This document shows, one piece after another, positions 10,548-19,144 of a DNA stretch of 64,000 bases. The stretch comes from Streptomyces sp. CB02056 (lineage in GTDB: Bacteria > Actinomycetota > Actinomycetes > Streptomycetales > Streptomycetaceae), in assembly GCF_001905545.1 (NCBI RefSeq), contig NZ_LIPD01000002.1, forward strand, positions 434,001-498,000. Reading direction: 5' to 3'. Made by a program: the position numbers and the translations under genes. The notes below the pieces were generated by a model. It ran no database searches. It was not told the origin of the DNA and saw only the letters and a program-made list of their open reading frames with translations. How positions within the stretch are numbered: position 1 is the stretch's first letter; the number at the start of each line of letters is the position of its first letter.

Positions 10548-10640
10548 CGGTTCCTTGTGGTCCCCGCGGTGTCGGCCCGCGTGGTGGCACGGCGTCGTCC
10601 GGGCTGCGGGCCCCCCGGTGGCCCGTCGCCCTGGGAGGCC

Positions 10641-11384
10641 CTAGGAGAGCGGGGCCTCCAGCGCGTATCCGACACCGTGGACGGTGCGGATCCAGCTGGC
10701 GCCGATCTTCCGGCGCAGCGCCTTGACGTGGCTGTCCACCGTGCGGGTGCCGGAGGCGTCGGTCCAGTCCCAGACCTCGGCCAGCAGCTGCTCGCGGGTG
10801 AGCACGGCGCGCGGCTGGGCGGCCAGGCAGGCGAGCAGGTCGAACTCGGTCGGCGTCAGGTGGACGTCGCCCGAGGCCAGCCGGACCCGGCGCTGCACGT
10901 GGTCGATCTCCAGCTCGCCGAACCGCAGGCTGCCCAGCGCGGGTGTGCGGGCGGCCTGCTGGGCGCGCTCGACGCGGCGCAGCAGGACGTTGACGCGGGC
11001 GGCCAGTTCGCGCATCGAGAACGGCTTGGTCATGTAGTCGTCCGCGCCGACGCCGAGGCCGACCAGCAGGTCCGTCTCGTCGTCGCGGGCGGTCAGCATC
11101 AGCACCGGCACCGGGCGCTGGGCCTGGATCCGGCGGCACACCTCCAGGCCGTCGAAGCCGGGCAGCATGATGTCGAGGACCACCAGGTCCGGCTGCCAGG
11201 TGTGGAAGCCGTCGACCGCGCCGGGGCCGTCGTGGGCCACGGCGACCTTGAAGCCCTCGGCGCCCAGCCGGGCGGCGATCGACTCGGCGATCGTGGGCTC
11301 GTCCTCCACCACCAGGACTCTGCGCTGGCTGCTCACAGTGCCGCCGGCGTTGTGGTTGTCCTGCTGAATCTCTGTCACGGTCAC
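10641..11384 (-). CDS. OmpR-family response regulator
   Basis: 247-residue DNA-binding regulator partnered with the adjacent histidine kinase. Receiver domain: acidic pocket VVEDEP, phospho-acceptor Asp71 in VVLDIMLPG, conserved Lys in MTKPF near residue 119. The winged-helix output domain ends in RTVHGVGYALEAP. Three in-frame GTG codons could start it (11384, 11378, 11336); the first is used because G-rich sequence precedes it, but the receiver begins only after the third, so a 231-residue product cannot be excluded. The reading frame continues upstream to 11801 without family similarity. Confidence 0.88.
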   Translation of the reverse strand: MTVTEIQQDNHNAGGTVSSQRRVLVVEDEPTIAESIAARLGAEGFKVAVAHDGPGAVDGFHTWQPDLVVLDIMLPGFDGLEVCRRIQAQRPVPVLMLTARDDETDLLVGLGVGADDYMTKPFSMRELAARVNVLLRRVERAQQAARTPALGSLRFGELEIDHVQRRVRLASGDVHLTPTEFDLLACLAAQPRAVLTREQLLAEVWDWTDASGTRTVDSHVKALRRKIGASWIRTVHGVGYALEAPLS

Positions 11385-11939
11385 GCCACCGCCCCCAGGG
11401 CTGCGGGCCGGCCACCTGTGGGGATGGCGGGGCTCCGCTCGTAGTCTTGTTCCGTCGTGGACTGTGCCGGGTCCGCCGTCCCGTCGCGCGATCGGGAGCC
11501 GAGGACGGATGGTCGGCCGCCCACTTCTCCCGCGCACTTCGCAGCGTACGGACAGCGGATGCTTCCCGGCAGGTGGACCGGACGTTTCCGGCCCGTGGGC
11601 CGGCTGTCGGGCCGCCCTCGGACCCACTGCACGAGTGGGCACGGGCCGATACCTTACCCGTCGAATTTTCTCTGCGTAACGGTACGTATGCAGTGCAGTT
11701 GACGCCAAGTCGCCGGTCAGAGGCCCTGGTGCCCCGTTTATGGGGAGAAGGTCTGGACCAATGTCGGGAATCCGGCGGTCCGCTACGGCGACGGTCTTCA
11801 CGGGCTTCTTTCAGGTGCCTCTCAGAACCTCGACGTACCGTGGCCACGTGAGCGCCCGGCCGGGCGGAATCCGCGGCGCGCGCCGGTACGTTGGGCATCC
11901 GGCGGGGAGCCGGTGGCTGCGGCGTGGAGCGGAGGCGGC
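11385..11939. other. 555-bp divergent intergenic region
   Basis: Lies between the response regulator and the rhomboid-like gene, so it must carry both promoters. TACGTT at 11887-11892 could be the -10 element for the rhomboid gene. AT-richer sequence around 11660-11710 probably holds the regulator's promoter, but no convincing -35/-10 pair was found. No gene is supported. Confidence 0.4.
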
Positions 11940-12707
11940 ATGGCGGGACTCGGGCGGGGTGCCGACGGGTACGGGAGTGCGGGGGCGCCGTACGGAATGC
12001 TCCGCCTCGGGCTGCGCACCGGCGTCCTGGAATGGCTGCTGGAACGGGTGCCGACGCCCCGGAGAACGCCCTTCACACTCGGGTACCTCGCCGTCGTGGG
12101 AGCCACCACGACCTTCGCCCGGCTCGCCGATCCGGAACTCGTCCAGCGTCTGCAGGAGGCCTCCAGTTCGGACGGCCACAACCTGCTCCAGCATCCTTTG
12201 CGCGCCCTTGTGCTGAGCGGGTTCTGGGTGGCCGGCGAGGTGTGGATGCCGTACCTGTGGGGATTCGCCCTCACCCTCGCCCCGCTGGAGCGCAGGGTCG
12301 GCCCGGCCCGGGCCGCGGCGGTGTTCGCGGCCGGGCATGTCGCGGCGACACTGCTCTCCCAGGGCGTGGTGATCACCGCGGTGGAGACCGGGCGGATGGC
12401 GCCCGAGGCGATGGACTACCTGGACATCGGGGTCAGCTACGGCGTGCTCGCCTGCCTGGGCGCGGTGGCCGGGCTGCTCTCCTGGCGCGGGCGGCTGCTC
12501 GCGCTGGGCGGCGCCGGGCTGATGATCGCCGAGCAGATCGCCACCGACAAGGACGTGATCACCGGGGTGGGGCACCCGGCCGCGGTGCTGACCGGGGTCG
12601 CGCTGTGGCGCTGGCTGCGCCGGGCCGAGCGGCGCCCGCCCCGGCCGCGCCCGGCCGCCGCGACGGCCGCGGGCGGTGCGCCCGCGCGGGTGCGTGCGGC
12701 GCGCTGA
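11940..12707 (+). CDS. Rhomboid-like integral membrane protein
   Basis: 255-residue multi-span membrane protein. Six or so hydrophobic segments lie between residues 30 and 225, with a basic, Arg/Pro-rich cytosolic tail. Candidate serine-protease dyad: Ser166 in GVSYG and His212 in GHPAAVLTG, in the relative order seen in rhomboid intramembrane proteases. The GxSx motif is atypical, so activity is uncertain. ATG at 11940 is preferred because GGAGG lies 4 nt upstream; an in-frame GTG at 11913 with GGGGAG is the alternative. It is transcribed towards lon, with a 204-bp gap. Confidence 0.72.
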   Translation: MAGLGRGADGYGSAGAPYGMLRLGLRTGVLEWLLERVPTPRRTPFTLGYLAVVGATTTFARLADPELVQRLQEASSSDGHNLLQHPLRALVLSGFWVAGEVWMPYLWGFALTLAPLERRVGPARAAAVFAAGHVAATLLSQGVVITAVETGRMAPEAMDYLDIGVSYGVLACLGAVAGLLSWRGRLLALGGAGLMIAEQIATDKDVITGVGHPAAVLTGVALWRWLRRAERRPPRPRPAAATAAGGAPARVRAAR

Positions 12708-12911
12708 CGCCGTCGCCGGTCGGACCTCCCCGGACTCGCGGGGCTCCCCGTCGGGACTTTTCGAGGCGTGTCCGGTGCTCTTTTGACGAAGTCGGGTGCC
12801 GCGCTTTCCCTGCCGATTCCTGTTCGCTCACGGCGAACAGGGGGCCGGGAACATCCGGCGCCCGTGAAGCCTTAGTCAGGTCGACTCAAGTTCACTGACT
12901 GGGGAGAGATC
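12708..12911. promoter_or_regulatory. lon promoter region
   Basis: 204-bp gap before lon containing the HAIR-like element described separately and the RBS GGGGAGA at 12901-12907. Confidence 0.5.
12870..12890. promoter_or_regulatory. HAIR-like HspR operator upstream of lon
   Basis: CCTTAGT-N7-ACTCAAG matches the HspR consensus CTTGAGT-N7-ACTCAAG with a perfect right half and 5 of 7 positions in the left half. lon is a known member of the Streptomyces HspR heat-shock regulon. The site ends 21 nt before the start codon. Confidence 0.75.
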
Positions 12912-15311
12912 ATGGCATCGACGTCCACACCGCTCACCCTGCCCGTGCTGCCGCTCGACGACGAGGTCGTCCTGCCGGGCATGGTCGTCCCGCTGGACCT
13001 GAAGGACACCGAGGTGCGCGCCGCCGTCGAGGCCGCCCGGGCCGCCGCCACCGGCGCCGGCAAGCCGCAGGTCCTGCTGGTCCCGCGGGTGGACGGCTCG
13101 TACGCGGCGGCCGGCACGCTGGCCACCGTGGAGCAGGTCGGCCGGCTGGCCGACGGGGAGCCGGCCGCGCTGGTGCGCGCCGTGCGCCGGGTCCGGATCG
13201 GGGTCGGCACCACCGGCCCCGGCGCCGCCCTCTGGGTGGAGACCACGCCGTTCACGGAGTCCTCGGTGGGCACCCCGGTGGCCGGCCGGGCCGCCGAGCT
13301 GGTCAAGGAGTACAAGGCGCTGTCCACCCAGTGGCTGCGCAGGCGCGGCGCCTGGCAGATCGTCGACCGGGTGGCGCAGATCGAGGGCGTCGGCGAGCTC
13401 GCCGACAACATCGGCTACGCGCCCTTCGCCACCGCCGAGCAGAAGCTCAAGGTGCTGCTGGAGGCCGACCAGGTCGCCCGCCTGGAGTACGCGCTCGCCC
13501 TGCTGCGCGACCACCTCGCCGAGGAGGAGGTCAACGACACCATCCGCAAGGACGTCGAGGAGGGCGTGGCCAAGCAGCAGAAGGAGTTCCTGCTCCGCCG
13601 CCAGCTGGAGGCCGTCCGCAAGGAGCTGGCCGAGCTGAACGGCGACCCGGCCGACGAGGAGGGCGACTACCGCGCCCGGGTCGAGGCCGCCGACCTGCCG
13701 GAGAAGGTCCGCGAGGCCGCGCTCAAGGAGGTCGACAAGCTGGAGCGCTCCTCCGACCAGTCGCCCGAGGGCTCCTGGATCCGCACCTGGCTGGACACCG
13801 TCCTGGAGCTGCCCTGGAACGAGCGCACCGAGGACGCGTACGACATCGCCGGCGCCCGCGCGGTGCTGGACGCCGACCACGCCGGCCTGGCCGACGTGAA
13901 GGAGCGGATCGTCGAGTACCTGGCCGTCCGCAAGCGCCGGGCCGACCAGGGCCTCGGGCTGATCGGCGGCCGCCGCGGGGGAGCGGTGCTGGCCCTGGTC
14001 GGGCCGCCCGGAACGGGAAAGACCTCGCTCGGAGAATCGGTGGCCCGCGCCATGGGCCGGAAGTTCGTCCGGGTCGCGCTCGGCGGCGTCCGGGACGAGG
14101 CGGAGATCCGCGGCCACCGGCGCACCTACGTCGGCGCGCTGCCCGGCCGGCTGGTGCGGGCGATCAAGGAGGCCGGCTCGATGAACCCGGTCGTCCTGCT
14201 CGACGAGATCGACAAGGTCGGCTCCGACTACCGGGGCGACCCGGCCGCCGCCCTGCTGGAGGTGCTGGACCCGGCGCAGAACCACACCTTCCGGGACCAC
14301 TACCTGGAGGTCGAGCTCGACCTCTCCGACGTTGTCTTCCTCGCCACCGCCAACGTGTTGGAGTCCATCCCCGGGCCGCTGCTCGACCGGATGGAGCTGG
14401 TCCGGCTGGACGGCTACACCGAGGACGAGAAGGTCGTCATCGCCCGCGACCACCTGCTCCCGCGCCAGCTGGAGAAGGCCGGTCTGGGCGGCGGGCAGGT
14501 CACCGTGGACGAGCCGGCGCTGCGCAGGCTCGCCGGGGAGTACACCCGGGAGGCGGGCGTCCGCACCCTGGAGCGCTCGATCGCCCGGGTGCTGCGCAAG
14601 ATCGCCGCGCAGGCCGAGCTGGGCGAGCGCGAGCTGCCCGCCACGGTCGGCGCCGAGGACCTGCGGGCCCTGATCGGCCGGCCGCACCACGTGCCGGAGT
14701 CCGCCCAGGAGCCGGCCGAGCGCCGTACCGCCGTCCCCGGCGTGGCCACCGGCCTCGCGGTGACCGGCGCCGGCGGCGACGTCCTCTACATCGAGGCCTC
14801 GCTGGCCGACGCCGAGACCGGCGGCACCGGGCTGACCCTCACCGGGCAGCTGGGCGACGTGATGAAGGAGTCCGCGCACATCGCGCTCTCCTACCTGCGC
14901 TCGCGCGGTGCCGAGCTGGAGCTGCCGGTCACCTCGCTGCGCGACCGCGGCGTGCACCTGCACATCCCGGCCGGGGCCATCCCCAAGGACGGGCCGAGCG
15001 CCGGCATCACCATGACCACGGCGCTGGCCTCGCTGCTCTCCGGGCGCAAGGTGCGCACCGACGTGGCGATGACCGGCGAGGTGTCGCTGACCGGGCGGGT
15101 GCTGCCGATCGGCGGGGTGAAGCAGAAGCTGCTCGCCGCCGACCGGGCCGGGGTCACCACGGTGATCATCCCCAGGCGCAACGAGGCCGACCTGGACGAC
15201 GTCCCGGCCGAGGTGCTGGAGCGGCTCACCGTCCACCCGGTGGCGGACGTCCGGGAGGTGCTGGAGCTGGCGCTGGAGCCGGCCGGGGCCGCGGTGCTGG
15301 TCGCCGCCTGA
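12912..15311 (+). CDS. lon: ATP-dependent Lon protease (endopeptidase La)
   Basis: 799-residue cytosolic AAA+ protease that degrades misfolded and regulatory proteins. The N-terminal LON substrate-binding domain spans about 1-200, followed by a coiled-coil linker. The AAA+ module has Walker A GPPGTGKTS (Lys370) and Walker B VVLLDEID. The C-terminal protease domain carries the Ser696 (KDGPSAG) - Lys737 (GGVKQK) dyad. Length and domain order are those of LonA. The start has a good Shine-Dalgarno and is confirmed by the position of the HAIR element. It appears monocistronic, with GtrA 170 bp downstream. Confidence 0.97.
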   Translation: MASTSTPLTLPVLPLDDEVVLPGMVVPLDLKDTEVRAAVEAARAAATGAGKPQVLLVPRVDGSYAAAGTLATVEQVGRLADGEPAALVRAVRRVRIGVGTTGPGAALWVETTPFTESSVGTPVAGRAAELVKEYKALSTQWLRRRGAWQIVDRVAQIEGVGELADNIGYAPFATAEQKLKVLLEADQVARLEYALALLRDHLAEEEVNDTIRKDVEEGVAKQQKEFLLRRQLEAVRKELAELNGDPADEEGDYRARVEAADLPEKVREAALKEVDKLERSSDQSPEGSWIRTWLDTVLELPWNERTEDAYDIAGARAVLDADHAGLADVKERIVEYLAVRKRRADQGLGLIGGRRGGAVLALVGPPGTGKTSLGESVARAMGRKFVRVALGGVRDEAEIRGHRRTYVGALPGRLVRAIKEAGSMNPVVLLDEIDKVGSDYRGDPAAALLEVLDPAQNHTFRDHYLEVELDLSDVVFLATANVLESIPGPLLDRMELVRLDGYTEDEKVVIARDHLLPRQLEKAGLGGGQVTVDEPALRRLAGEYTREAGVRTLERSIARVLRKIAAQAELGERELPATVGAEDLRALIGRPHHVPESAQEPAERRTAVPGVATGLAVTGAGGDVLYIEASLADAETGGTGLTLTGQLGDVMKESAHIALSYLRSRGAELELPVTSLRDRGVHLHIPAGAIPKDGPSAGITMTTALASLLSGRKVRTDVAMTGEVSLTGRVLPIGGVKQKLLAADRAGVTTVIIPRRNEADLDDVPAEVLERLTVHPVADVREVLELALEPAGAAVLVAA

Positions 15312-15469
15312 CCGGCTCGCCCCGGCCGCCGCTCCGACCGCCGCCCGGGCCGCCCGACCGCCGCCCGGGCCGCCCGAGCGGCGGTCCGGGCGGCCCGTCG
15401 GCGCTCCGCGGGGGCCGCGGCGGTCTGCGGGCCGCGGCGGTCTGCGGGGCCGACGGCACCCCCGCGTGC

Positions 15470-15475
15470 GAGACT
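15470..15475 (+). promoter_or_regulatory. Possible leaderless -10 element for GtrA gene
   Basis: GAGACT stands 6 nt before the ATG at 15482. The G-rich sequence next to the ATG is too close to serve as a normal RBS. Confidence 0.35.
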
Positions 15476-15481
15476 GCGGAG

Positions 15482-16057
15482 ATGCCGTCCCCCACGCAGC
15501 GGGCGCTGGCCCGGGTGCCCGCGCGGCTGCGCCCGTTCCTGGTGCGGCACCGCCGGCTGGTGAAGTTCCTGCTGGTCGGGAGCGGCTGCTTCGCGCTCAC
15601 CACGGTGATCGACTTCGAGCTCAAGTTCACCGTGCTGGAGCACAAGCCGGTGGTCGCGCTGACCGTCGCGACGGTGATCGGCACCGTCGTCTCGTACGTG
15701 CTGAACCGCCGCTGGGCCTTCCGGGCCCTGCGGGCCGACGGCCGTCGGCGCGAGGTGCTGGTGTTCGTCCTGGTCAGCGCGGTGGCGATCGCCGTCAACG
15801 ACGTCCCGCTGGCGGTCTCCCGGTACCTCCTGGACCTGCGCGAGCCGTACGTCGACCCGCTCCGGCAGGAGGTCGCGGACTTCCTCAGCGGGATGGTCGT
15901 CGGCACCTTCGTGGCGATGCTGTTCCGCTACTGGGCGATCCGGCGGTGGGTCTTCCCGCCCGCCGGGACGGCCCCGGCCGAGCCCGTCCCGGTGCCGACG
16001 ACGGTGCCCCCGGAACCCGGCTACGCTGCACCCGAGATGCCACGGGATGTGCCGTAA
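15482..16057 (+). CDS. GtrA-family membrane protein
   Basis: 191-residue protein with four predicted membrane spans (about 22-42, 50-70, 90-112, 128-150), the GtrA fold. The start FLLVGSGCFALTTVIDF and the conserved NRRWAFR after span 2 are typical, as is RYWAIRRWVF near the end. GtrA proteins are thought to help flip undecaprenyl-phosphate-linked sugars for cell-surface glycosylation. A Pro/Val-rich cytosolic tail of about 35 residues follows. No glycosyltransferase is adjacent, so the polysaccharide involved is unknown. It is followed closely (18 nt) by the ROK regulator. Confidence 0.85.
   Translation: MPSPTQRALARVPARLRPFLVRHRRLVKFLLVGSGCFALTTVIDFELKFTVLEHKPVVALTVATVIGTVVSYVLNRRWAFRALRADGRRREVLVFVLVSAVAIAVNDVPLAVSRYLLDLREPYVDPLRQEVADFLSGMVVGTFVAMLFRYWAIRRWVFPPAGTAPAEPVPVPTTVPPEPGYAAPEMPRDVP
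16022..16027 (+). promoter_or_regulatory. Possible -10 element for the ROK regulator gene
   Basis: TACGCT within the last codons of the GtrA gene, 48 nt before the GTG at 16076; it would give a short leader containing the RBS AAGGGG. Confidence 0.3.
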
Positions 16058-16075
16058 GGACGTAAAAGGGGCGAG

Positions 16076-17293
16076 GTGAGCCTTGTGCACGAGTCCGACC
16101 CCGCCCGGACCGGGCCCGCCAGCCAGCAGGGGATGCGCCGGGCCAACCTGGCCCTGGTGCTCGGGACGATCGCGAGCGGGCCGCGCTCGCGCGCCGAGGT
16201 GGCCGCCGGGACGGGGCTGACCAGGGCCGCCGTCTCCTCGCTGGCCGAACAGCTGATCGCCGCCGGCCTGGTGGTCGAGGAGGGCCCCGCCGCGCCCAGC
16301 GGCAAGGTCGGCCGCCCCGGCACCGCCCTCGGCCTCAACCCGGCCGGGCCCGGCGGCCTCGGCGCCGAGATCGGCGTGCGGCACCTGGGCGCCTGCGTGG
16401 TCGACCTGCGCGGGGAGGTCCGCGCCTGGCGGCGCCGGGAGGTCTCCAACCACGGCCGCGAGCCCGCCGCCGTGATGGCCGACCTCGCCCACCTGCTGCA
16501 CGAGGCCGTCGCCGAGTCGGGGCTGCGCCCGGCCGCCCTCACCCTGGCCGTGCCCGGGCTGGTCGGCGGCTCCGGCGGGATGCTCCAGCGGGCCGCCAAC
16601 CTGGGCTGGCAGGACGTCCCGCTGGCCGCCGCCCTGCGCCCCGCGCTGCGGACGGCCGGGGGCGGCCTGGCCGACCTGCCGATCGAGGCGGACAACGAGG
16701 CCAACCTCGGCGGACTGGCCGAGCGCTGGCTGGGCGAGGGCCCGGAGGACTTCCTGTACGTCTCCGCCGAGGCCGGGGTCGGCGCGGCGATCGTGGTCGG
16801 CGGCCGGCTGCTGCGCGGGGCGGGCGGCTTCGCCGGGGAGTTCGGCCACGTGCCGGTGCACCCCGACGGGCCCCGCTGCGCCTGCGGGGCGCACGGCTGC
16901 CTGGAGCAGTACGCGGGCGAGGCGGCGGTGCTGCGGGCGGCCGGCCTGACCGGGGCCCGCGGCGACTGGGTGGCCCTGCTCGCCGACCGCGCCGGGGCCG
17001 GGGACGCGGCCGCCCGCGCGGCGCTGGCCGGGGCCGGTACGGCGCTCGGCACCGCGGCCGCCGGCGCGGTCAACCTGCTGGACCCGGCCGAGGTGGTGCT
17101 GGGCGGCGGCTACGCCCGGCTGGCGCCCTGGCTGCTGCCCGCGATGCGGGCCGAGCTGGCCGCCCGGGTGACGGTGCGGCCCTGGTCGGAGGAGCGGCTG
17201 ACGGTCTCCCGGCTGGGCCGCCGGGGCCCGCTGCTGGGCGCGGCGGTGCGGGTCGTCCGGGCCGTCGTGGCCGACCCGGGCCCGGTCGGGTAG
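16076..17293 (+). CDS. ROK-family transcriptional regulator
   Basis: 405-residue sugar-responsive repressor of the NagC/XylR type. The N-terminal winged helix (about 18-80) contains SRAEVAAGTGLTRAAVSSL. The ROK domain follows, with the zinc motif CACGAHGCLE (Cys268, Cys270, Cys275) and the HxxxH-like GEFGHVPVH. The ATP-binding DxGxT motif of ROK kinases is replaced by EIGVRHLG, so it is a regulator and not a glucokinase. The GTG start has AAGGGG about 5 nt upstream. No sugar operon adjoins it, so its targets lie elsewhere. Confidence 0.88.
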   Translation: MSLVHESDPARTGPASQQGMRRANLALVLGTIASGPRSRAEVAAGTGLTRAAVSSLAEQLIAAGLVVEEGPAAPSGKVGRPGTALGLNPAGPGGLGAEIGVRHLGACVVDLRGEVRAWRRREVSNHGREPAAVMADLAHLLHEAVAESGLRPAALTLAVPGLVGGSGGMLQRAANLGWQDVPLAAALRPALRTAGGGLADLPIEADNEANLGGLAERWLGEGPEDFLYVSAEAGVGAAIVVGGRLLRGAGGFAGEFGHVPVHPDGPRCACGAHGCLEQYAGEAAVLRAAGLTGARGDWVALLADRAGAGDAAARAALAGAGTALGTAAAGAVNLLDPAEVVLGGGYARLAPWLLPAMRAELAARVTVRPWSEERLTVSRLGRRGPLLGAAVRVVRAVVADPGPVG

Positions 17294-17317
17294 CGGCGGG
17301 GCCCGGCGGCAACGCGG

Positions 17318-17350
17318 CCGAGCCCCCGGCCGTGGCGGCCGGGGGCTCGG
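17318..17350. terminator. Bidirectional terminator between convergent genes
   Basis: Perfect 15-bp stem CCGAGCCCCCGGCCG / CGGCCGGGGGCTCGG with a TGG loop, 24 nt from each flanking stop codon. Confidence 0.8.
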
Positions 17351-17374
17351 TGACGAGCGGGAGGAGTGCGGGGC

Positions 17375-18415
17375 TCAGCTCTCGGTGGCGGCCAGTTCGC
17401 GGCCGCCGGAGCGCGGGCCGCGCAGCACGGCCAGCAGGGCGACGCCGATGCCGATCAGTGCCCAGACCACCATGACCAGGATCGGCAGCCCCAGGTTGGT
17501 GGAGCCGAAGTAGGCGACCGACTTGGTGGCGGTGGTACCGGCGCCGTTGGGGATCCAGGAGCCGATCGCCCGCCAGAACGGCGGCGTCATCGGCGCCGGG
17601 TAGACCCCACCCGCGCTCGGGTTGCCGAGCACCACGAAGATCAGCACCGCGACGCCGATCCCGAGGATGTCGAACAGGCACTGCAGCGCCATGGTGAACG
17701 CGCCGACCGTGAACACCACCAGGGCGCCGATGGCGCTCAGTCCGAGGACCGAGCCCGGCAGGGCGTCCAGCACCGGCCCGGCGATCACCGTGCCGAGGAC
17801 GCCGGCGCCGACCGAGTACACCGCGAGGACGCCGAGGCGGATCAGCAGGCGGTGGGTGTTGGCCGGCTTGGAGCCCGCGCTGATGCCCAGGATCGAGGCG
17901 ACCAGGTAGCCGCCGACGCACCAGCCGATCACCAGGTAGAAGGCGGAGAGGCCGTTGGTGTCGCCCTTGGCGAGCGGCACCACGTCGTGGACCTTGACCG
18001 TACGGCCCTGGGACTGGTCGATCGCGGTGGTGATGGACTCGGCGGCCTTGGCGGCGGAGGTGCCGCGGGCGCTGCCGACCAGCAGGGTGTCCTGGGTGGA
18101 GGTCGGGTCCACGACCAGCGCGGCGTAGAGCTTCTGGTCCTTGATCAGCTGGGTCGCCGTCTCGGCGTCCGGCGCGGTGCTGGCGCGGACGGCGTCGTTC
18201 GGCACCGACTCCAGCGCGCCGACCAGCTTGGGGGCGACCTGCGGCGGGGCGACCACCGCGATGGAGAGGTTCTGCGGGGCGGGCTTGTGCAGTGCCCCGA
18301 TGTAGGAGGTGATGAAGCCGAGCTGGAGCAGCAGCACGCCGATCACGAGCAGTGCCGCGCGCGGGGTGACCGCGCTCTTCAGTTCGGCGATGAAACCCTG
18401 CCCCGGGGCTGCCAT
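17375..18415 (-). CDS. ABC-2/YhgE-like membrane protein (DUF3533-like)
   Basis: 346-residue membrane protein. One N-terminal span (about 22-42) is followed by an extracytoplasmic domain of about 130 residues containing the two-step pattern seen in YhgE/Pip and ABC-2 permeases. Five or six further spans run from about 185 to 335. No ATPase is encoded nearby. Such proteins are often controlled by MarR or TetR regulators and are linked to drug efflux or phage-receptor-like functions, but no substrate is known. ATG at 18415 is chosen because AGGAG lies 6 nt upstream. It is divergent from a MarR gene, with a 19-bp palindrome between them. Confidence 0.8.
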   Translation of the reverse strand: MAAPGQGFIAELKSAVTPRAALLVIGVLLLQLGFITSYIGALHKPAPQNLSIAVVAPPQVAPKLVGALESVPNDAVRASTAPDAETATQLIKDQKLYAALVVDPTSTQDTLLVGSARGTSAAKAAESITTAIDQSQGRTVKVHDVVPLAKGDTNGLSAFYLVIGWCVGGYLVASILGISAGSKPANTHRLLIRLGVLAVYSVGAGVLGTVIAGPVLDALPGSVLGLSAIGALVVFTVGAFTMALQCLFDILGIGVAVLIFVVLGNPSAGGVYPAPMTPPFWRAIGSWIPNGAGTTATKSVAYFGSTNLGLPILVMVVWALIGIGVALLAVLRGPRSGGRELAATES

Positions 18416-18461
18416 CCACATCTCCTCGTGTAATGGGGAAAAACGGTACTTCCAGAACCGA

Positions 18462-18480
18462 TACTTCATACCATGAAGTA
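18462..18480. promoter_or_regulatory. MarR-type operator between divergent genes
   Basis: TACTTCATACCATGAAGTA: perfect 8-bp half-sites separated by 3 bp, 47 bp upstream of the membrane protein gene and 62 bp upstream of the MarR gene. Placement suits simultaneous repression of both. Confidence 0.75.
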
Positions 18481-18529
18481 GTTGGCTTGTCGCACCGGCC
18501 GCGCCGGGCCGCCGCCGGCGTCGCTGCGC

Positions 18530-18535
18530 GATACT
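18530..18535 (+). promoter_or_regulatory. -10 element of a leaderless promoter (MarR gene)
   Basis: GATACT lies 6 nt before the GTG at 18542, with no Shine-Dalgarno sequence. Confidence 0.5.
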
Positions 18536-18541
18536 GGCGCG

Positions 18542-18991
18542 GTGAGTGACGAGGAATCCCTGGTGGCGGTGGAGCGCGAGGTCGCGCTGATGTTCCGACG
18601 GGGCCGGGCCAGAGTGGCGGAACTCTCACGGCGGGTGCACCCCGGGCTGGAGGGGATGGCGTACAGCCTGCTCGGCTACATCGAGCAGGCCGGGCCGGTG
18701 CGGGTGACCGACGTCGGCGCGCACTTCTCGGTCGGCAAGGCGACGGTGAGCCGGCAGGTCCGGACGCTGGAGGAGCTGGGCCTGGTGGCCCGGGAGACGG
18801 ACCCGCTGGACCGCCGGGCCGCGCTGGTCTCGCTCACCGAGGACGGGCGGCGGCGCTACCTGGCCGCGCAGGGCGTCCGGATGCGGCGGGTGCGCGAGGT
18901 GATGGGCGGCTGGTCGCCGGAGGACGTGACCCGTTTCGCGGAGCTGCTGCACCGCTTCAACGACGTGCTGGGGGAGTCGGCGGCCGACTGA
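18542..18991 (+). CDS. MarR-family transcriptional regulator
   Basis: 149-residue winged-helix regulator. The central helix-turn-helix and wing read VTDVGAHFSVGKATVSRQVR followed by DPLDRRAALVSLTEDG, the MarR signature with the wing Asp-Arg-Arg. The frame is open further upstream (to 18482), but the leaderless -10 element and the start of similarity point to GTG 18542. It is divergent from the YhgE-like gene and precedes a DHA2 efflux pump by 153 bp; it probably represses one or both and responds to a small lipophilic ligand. Confidence 0.88.
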   Translation: MSDEESLVAVEREVALMFRRGRARVAELSRRVHPGLEGMAYSLLGYIEQAGPVRVTDVGAHFSVGKATVSRQVRTLEELGLVARETDPLDRRAALVSLTEDGRRRYLAAQGVRMRRVREVMGGWSPEDVTRFAELLHRFNDVLGESAAD

Positions 18992-19045
18992 CCGGGCGGT
19001 CCCCGGCGGTGCGACAGGGCCCGTAGCTGCGGGTTTTACTTGCCC

Positions 19046-19098
19046 TTGAAGAAAGTTGCCTTATTCAACCATCTCGTTTTATGGTTGCTTACGGCAAC
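19046..19098 (+). promoter_or_regulatory. Nested palindrome overlapping the efflux-pump promoter
   Basis: GTTGCC (19055-19060) and GGCAAC (19093-19098) enclose CAACCAT (19066-19072) and ATGGTTG (19081-19087). TTGCCT (19056-19061) and TATGGT (19080-19085), 18 bp apart, could form the promoter, so the inner palindrome covers the -10 element. The region is notably AT-rich for this genome. Confidence 0.5.
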
Positions 19099-19144
19099 GA
19101 AATTTCATGATCCGCGCATCCCGCCCGCCCGCCGAAGGACCCAG

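Noticed and set aside
11848..11850. GTG 8 nt after a TACCGT hexamer as a leaderless start for the rhomboid-like gene
   Set aside because: It is out of frame with the protein; the downstream ATG 11940 with GGAGG or GTG 11913 fits better.
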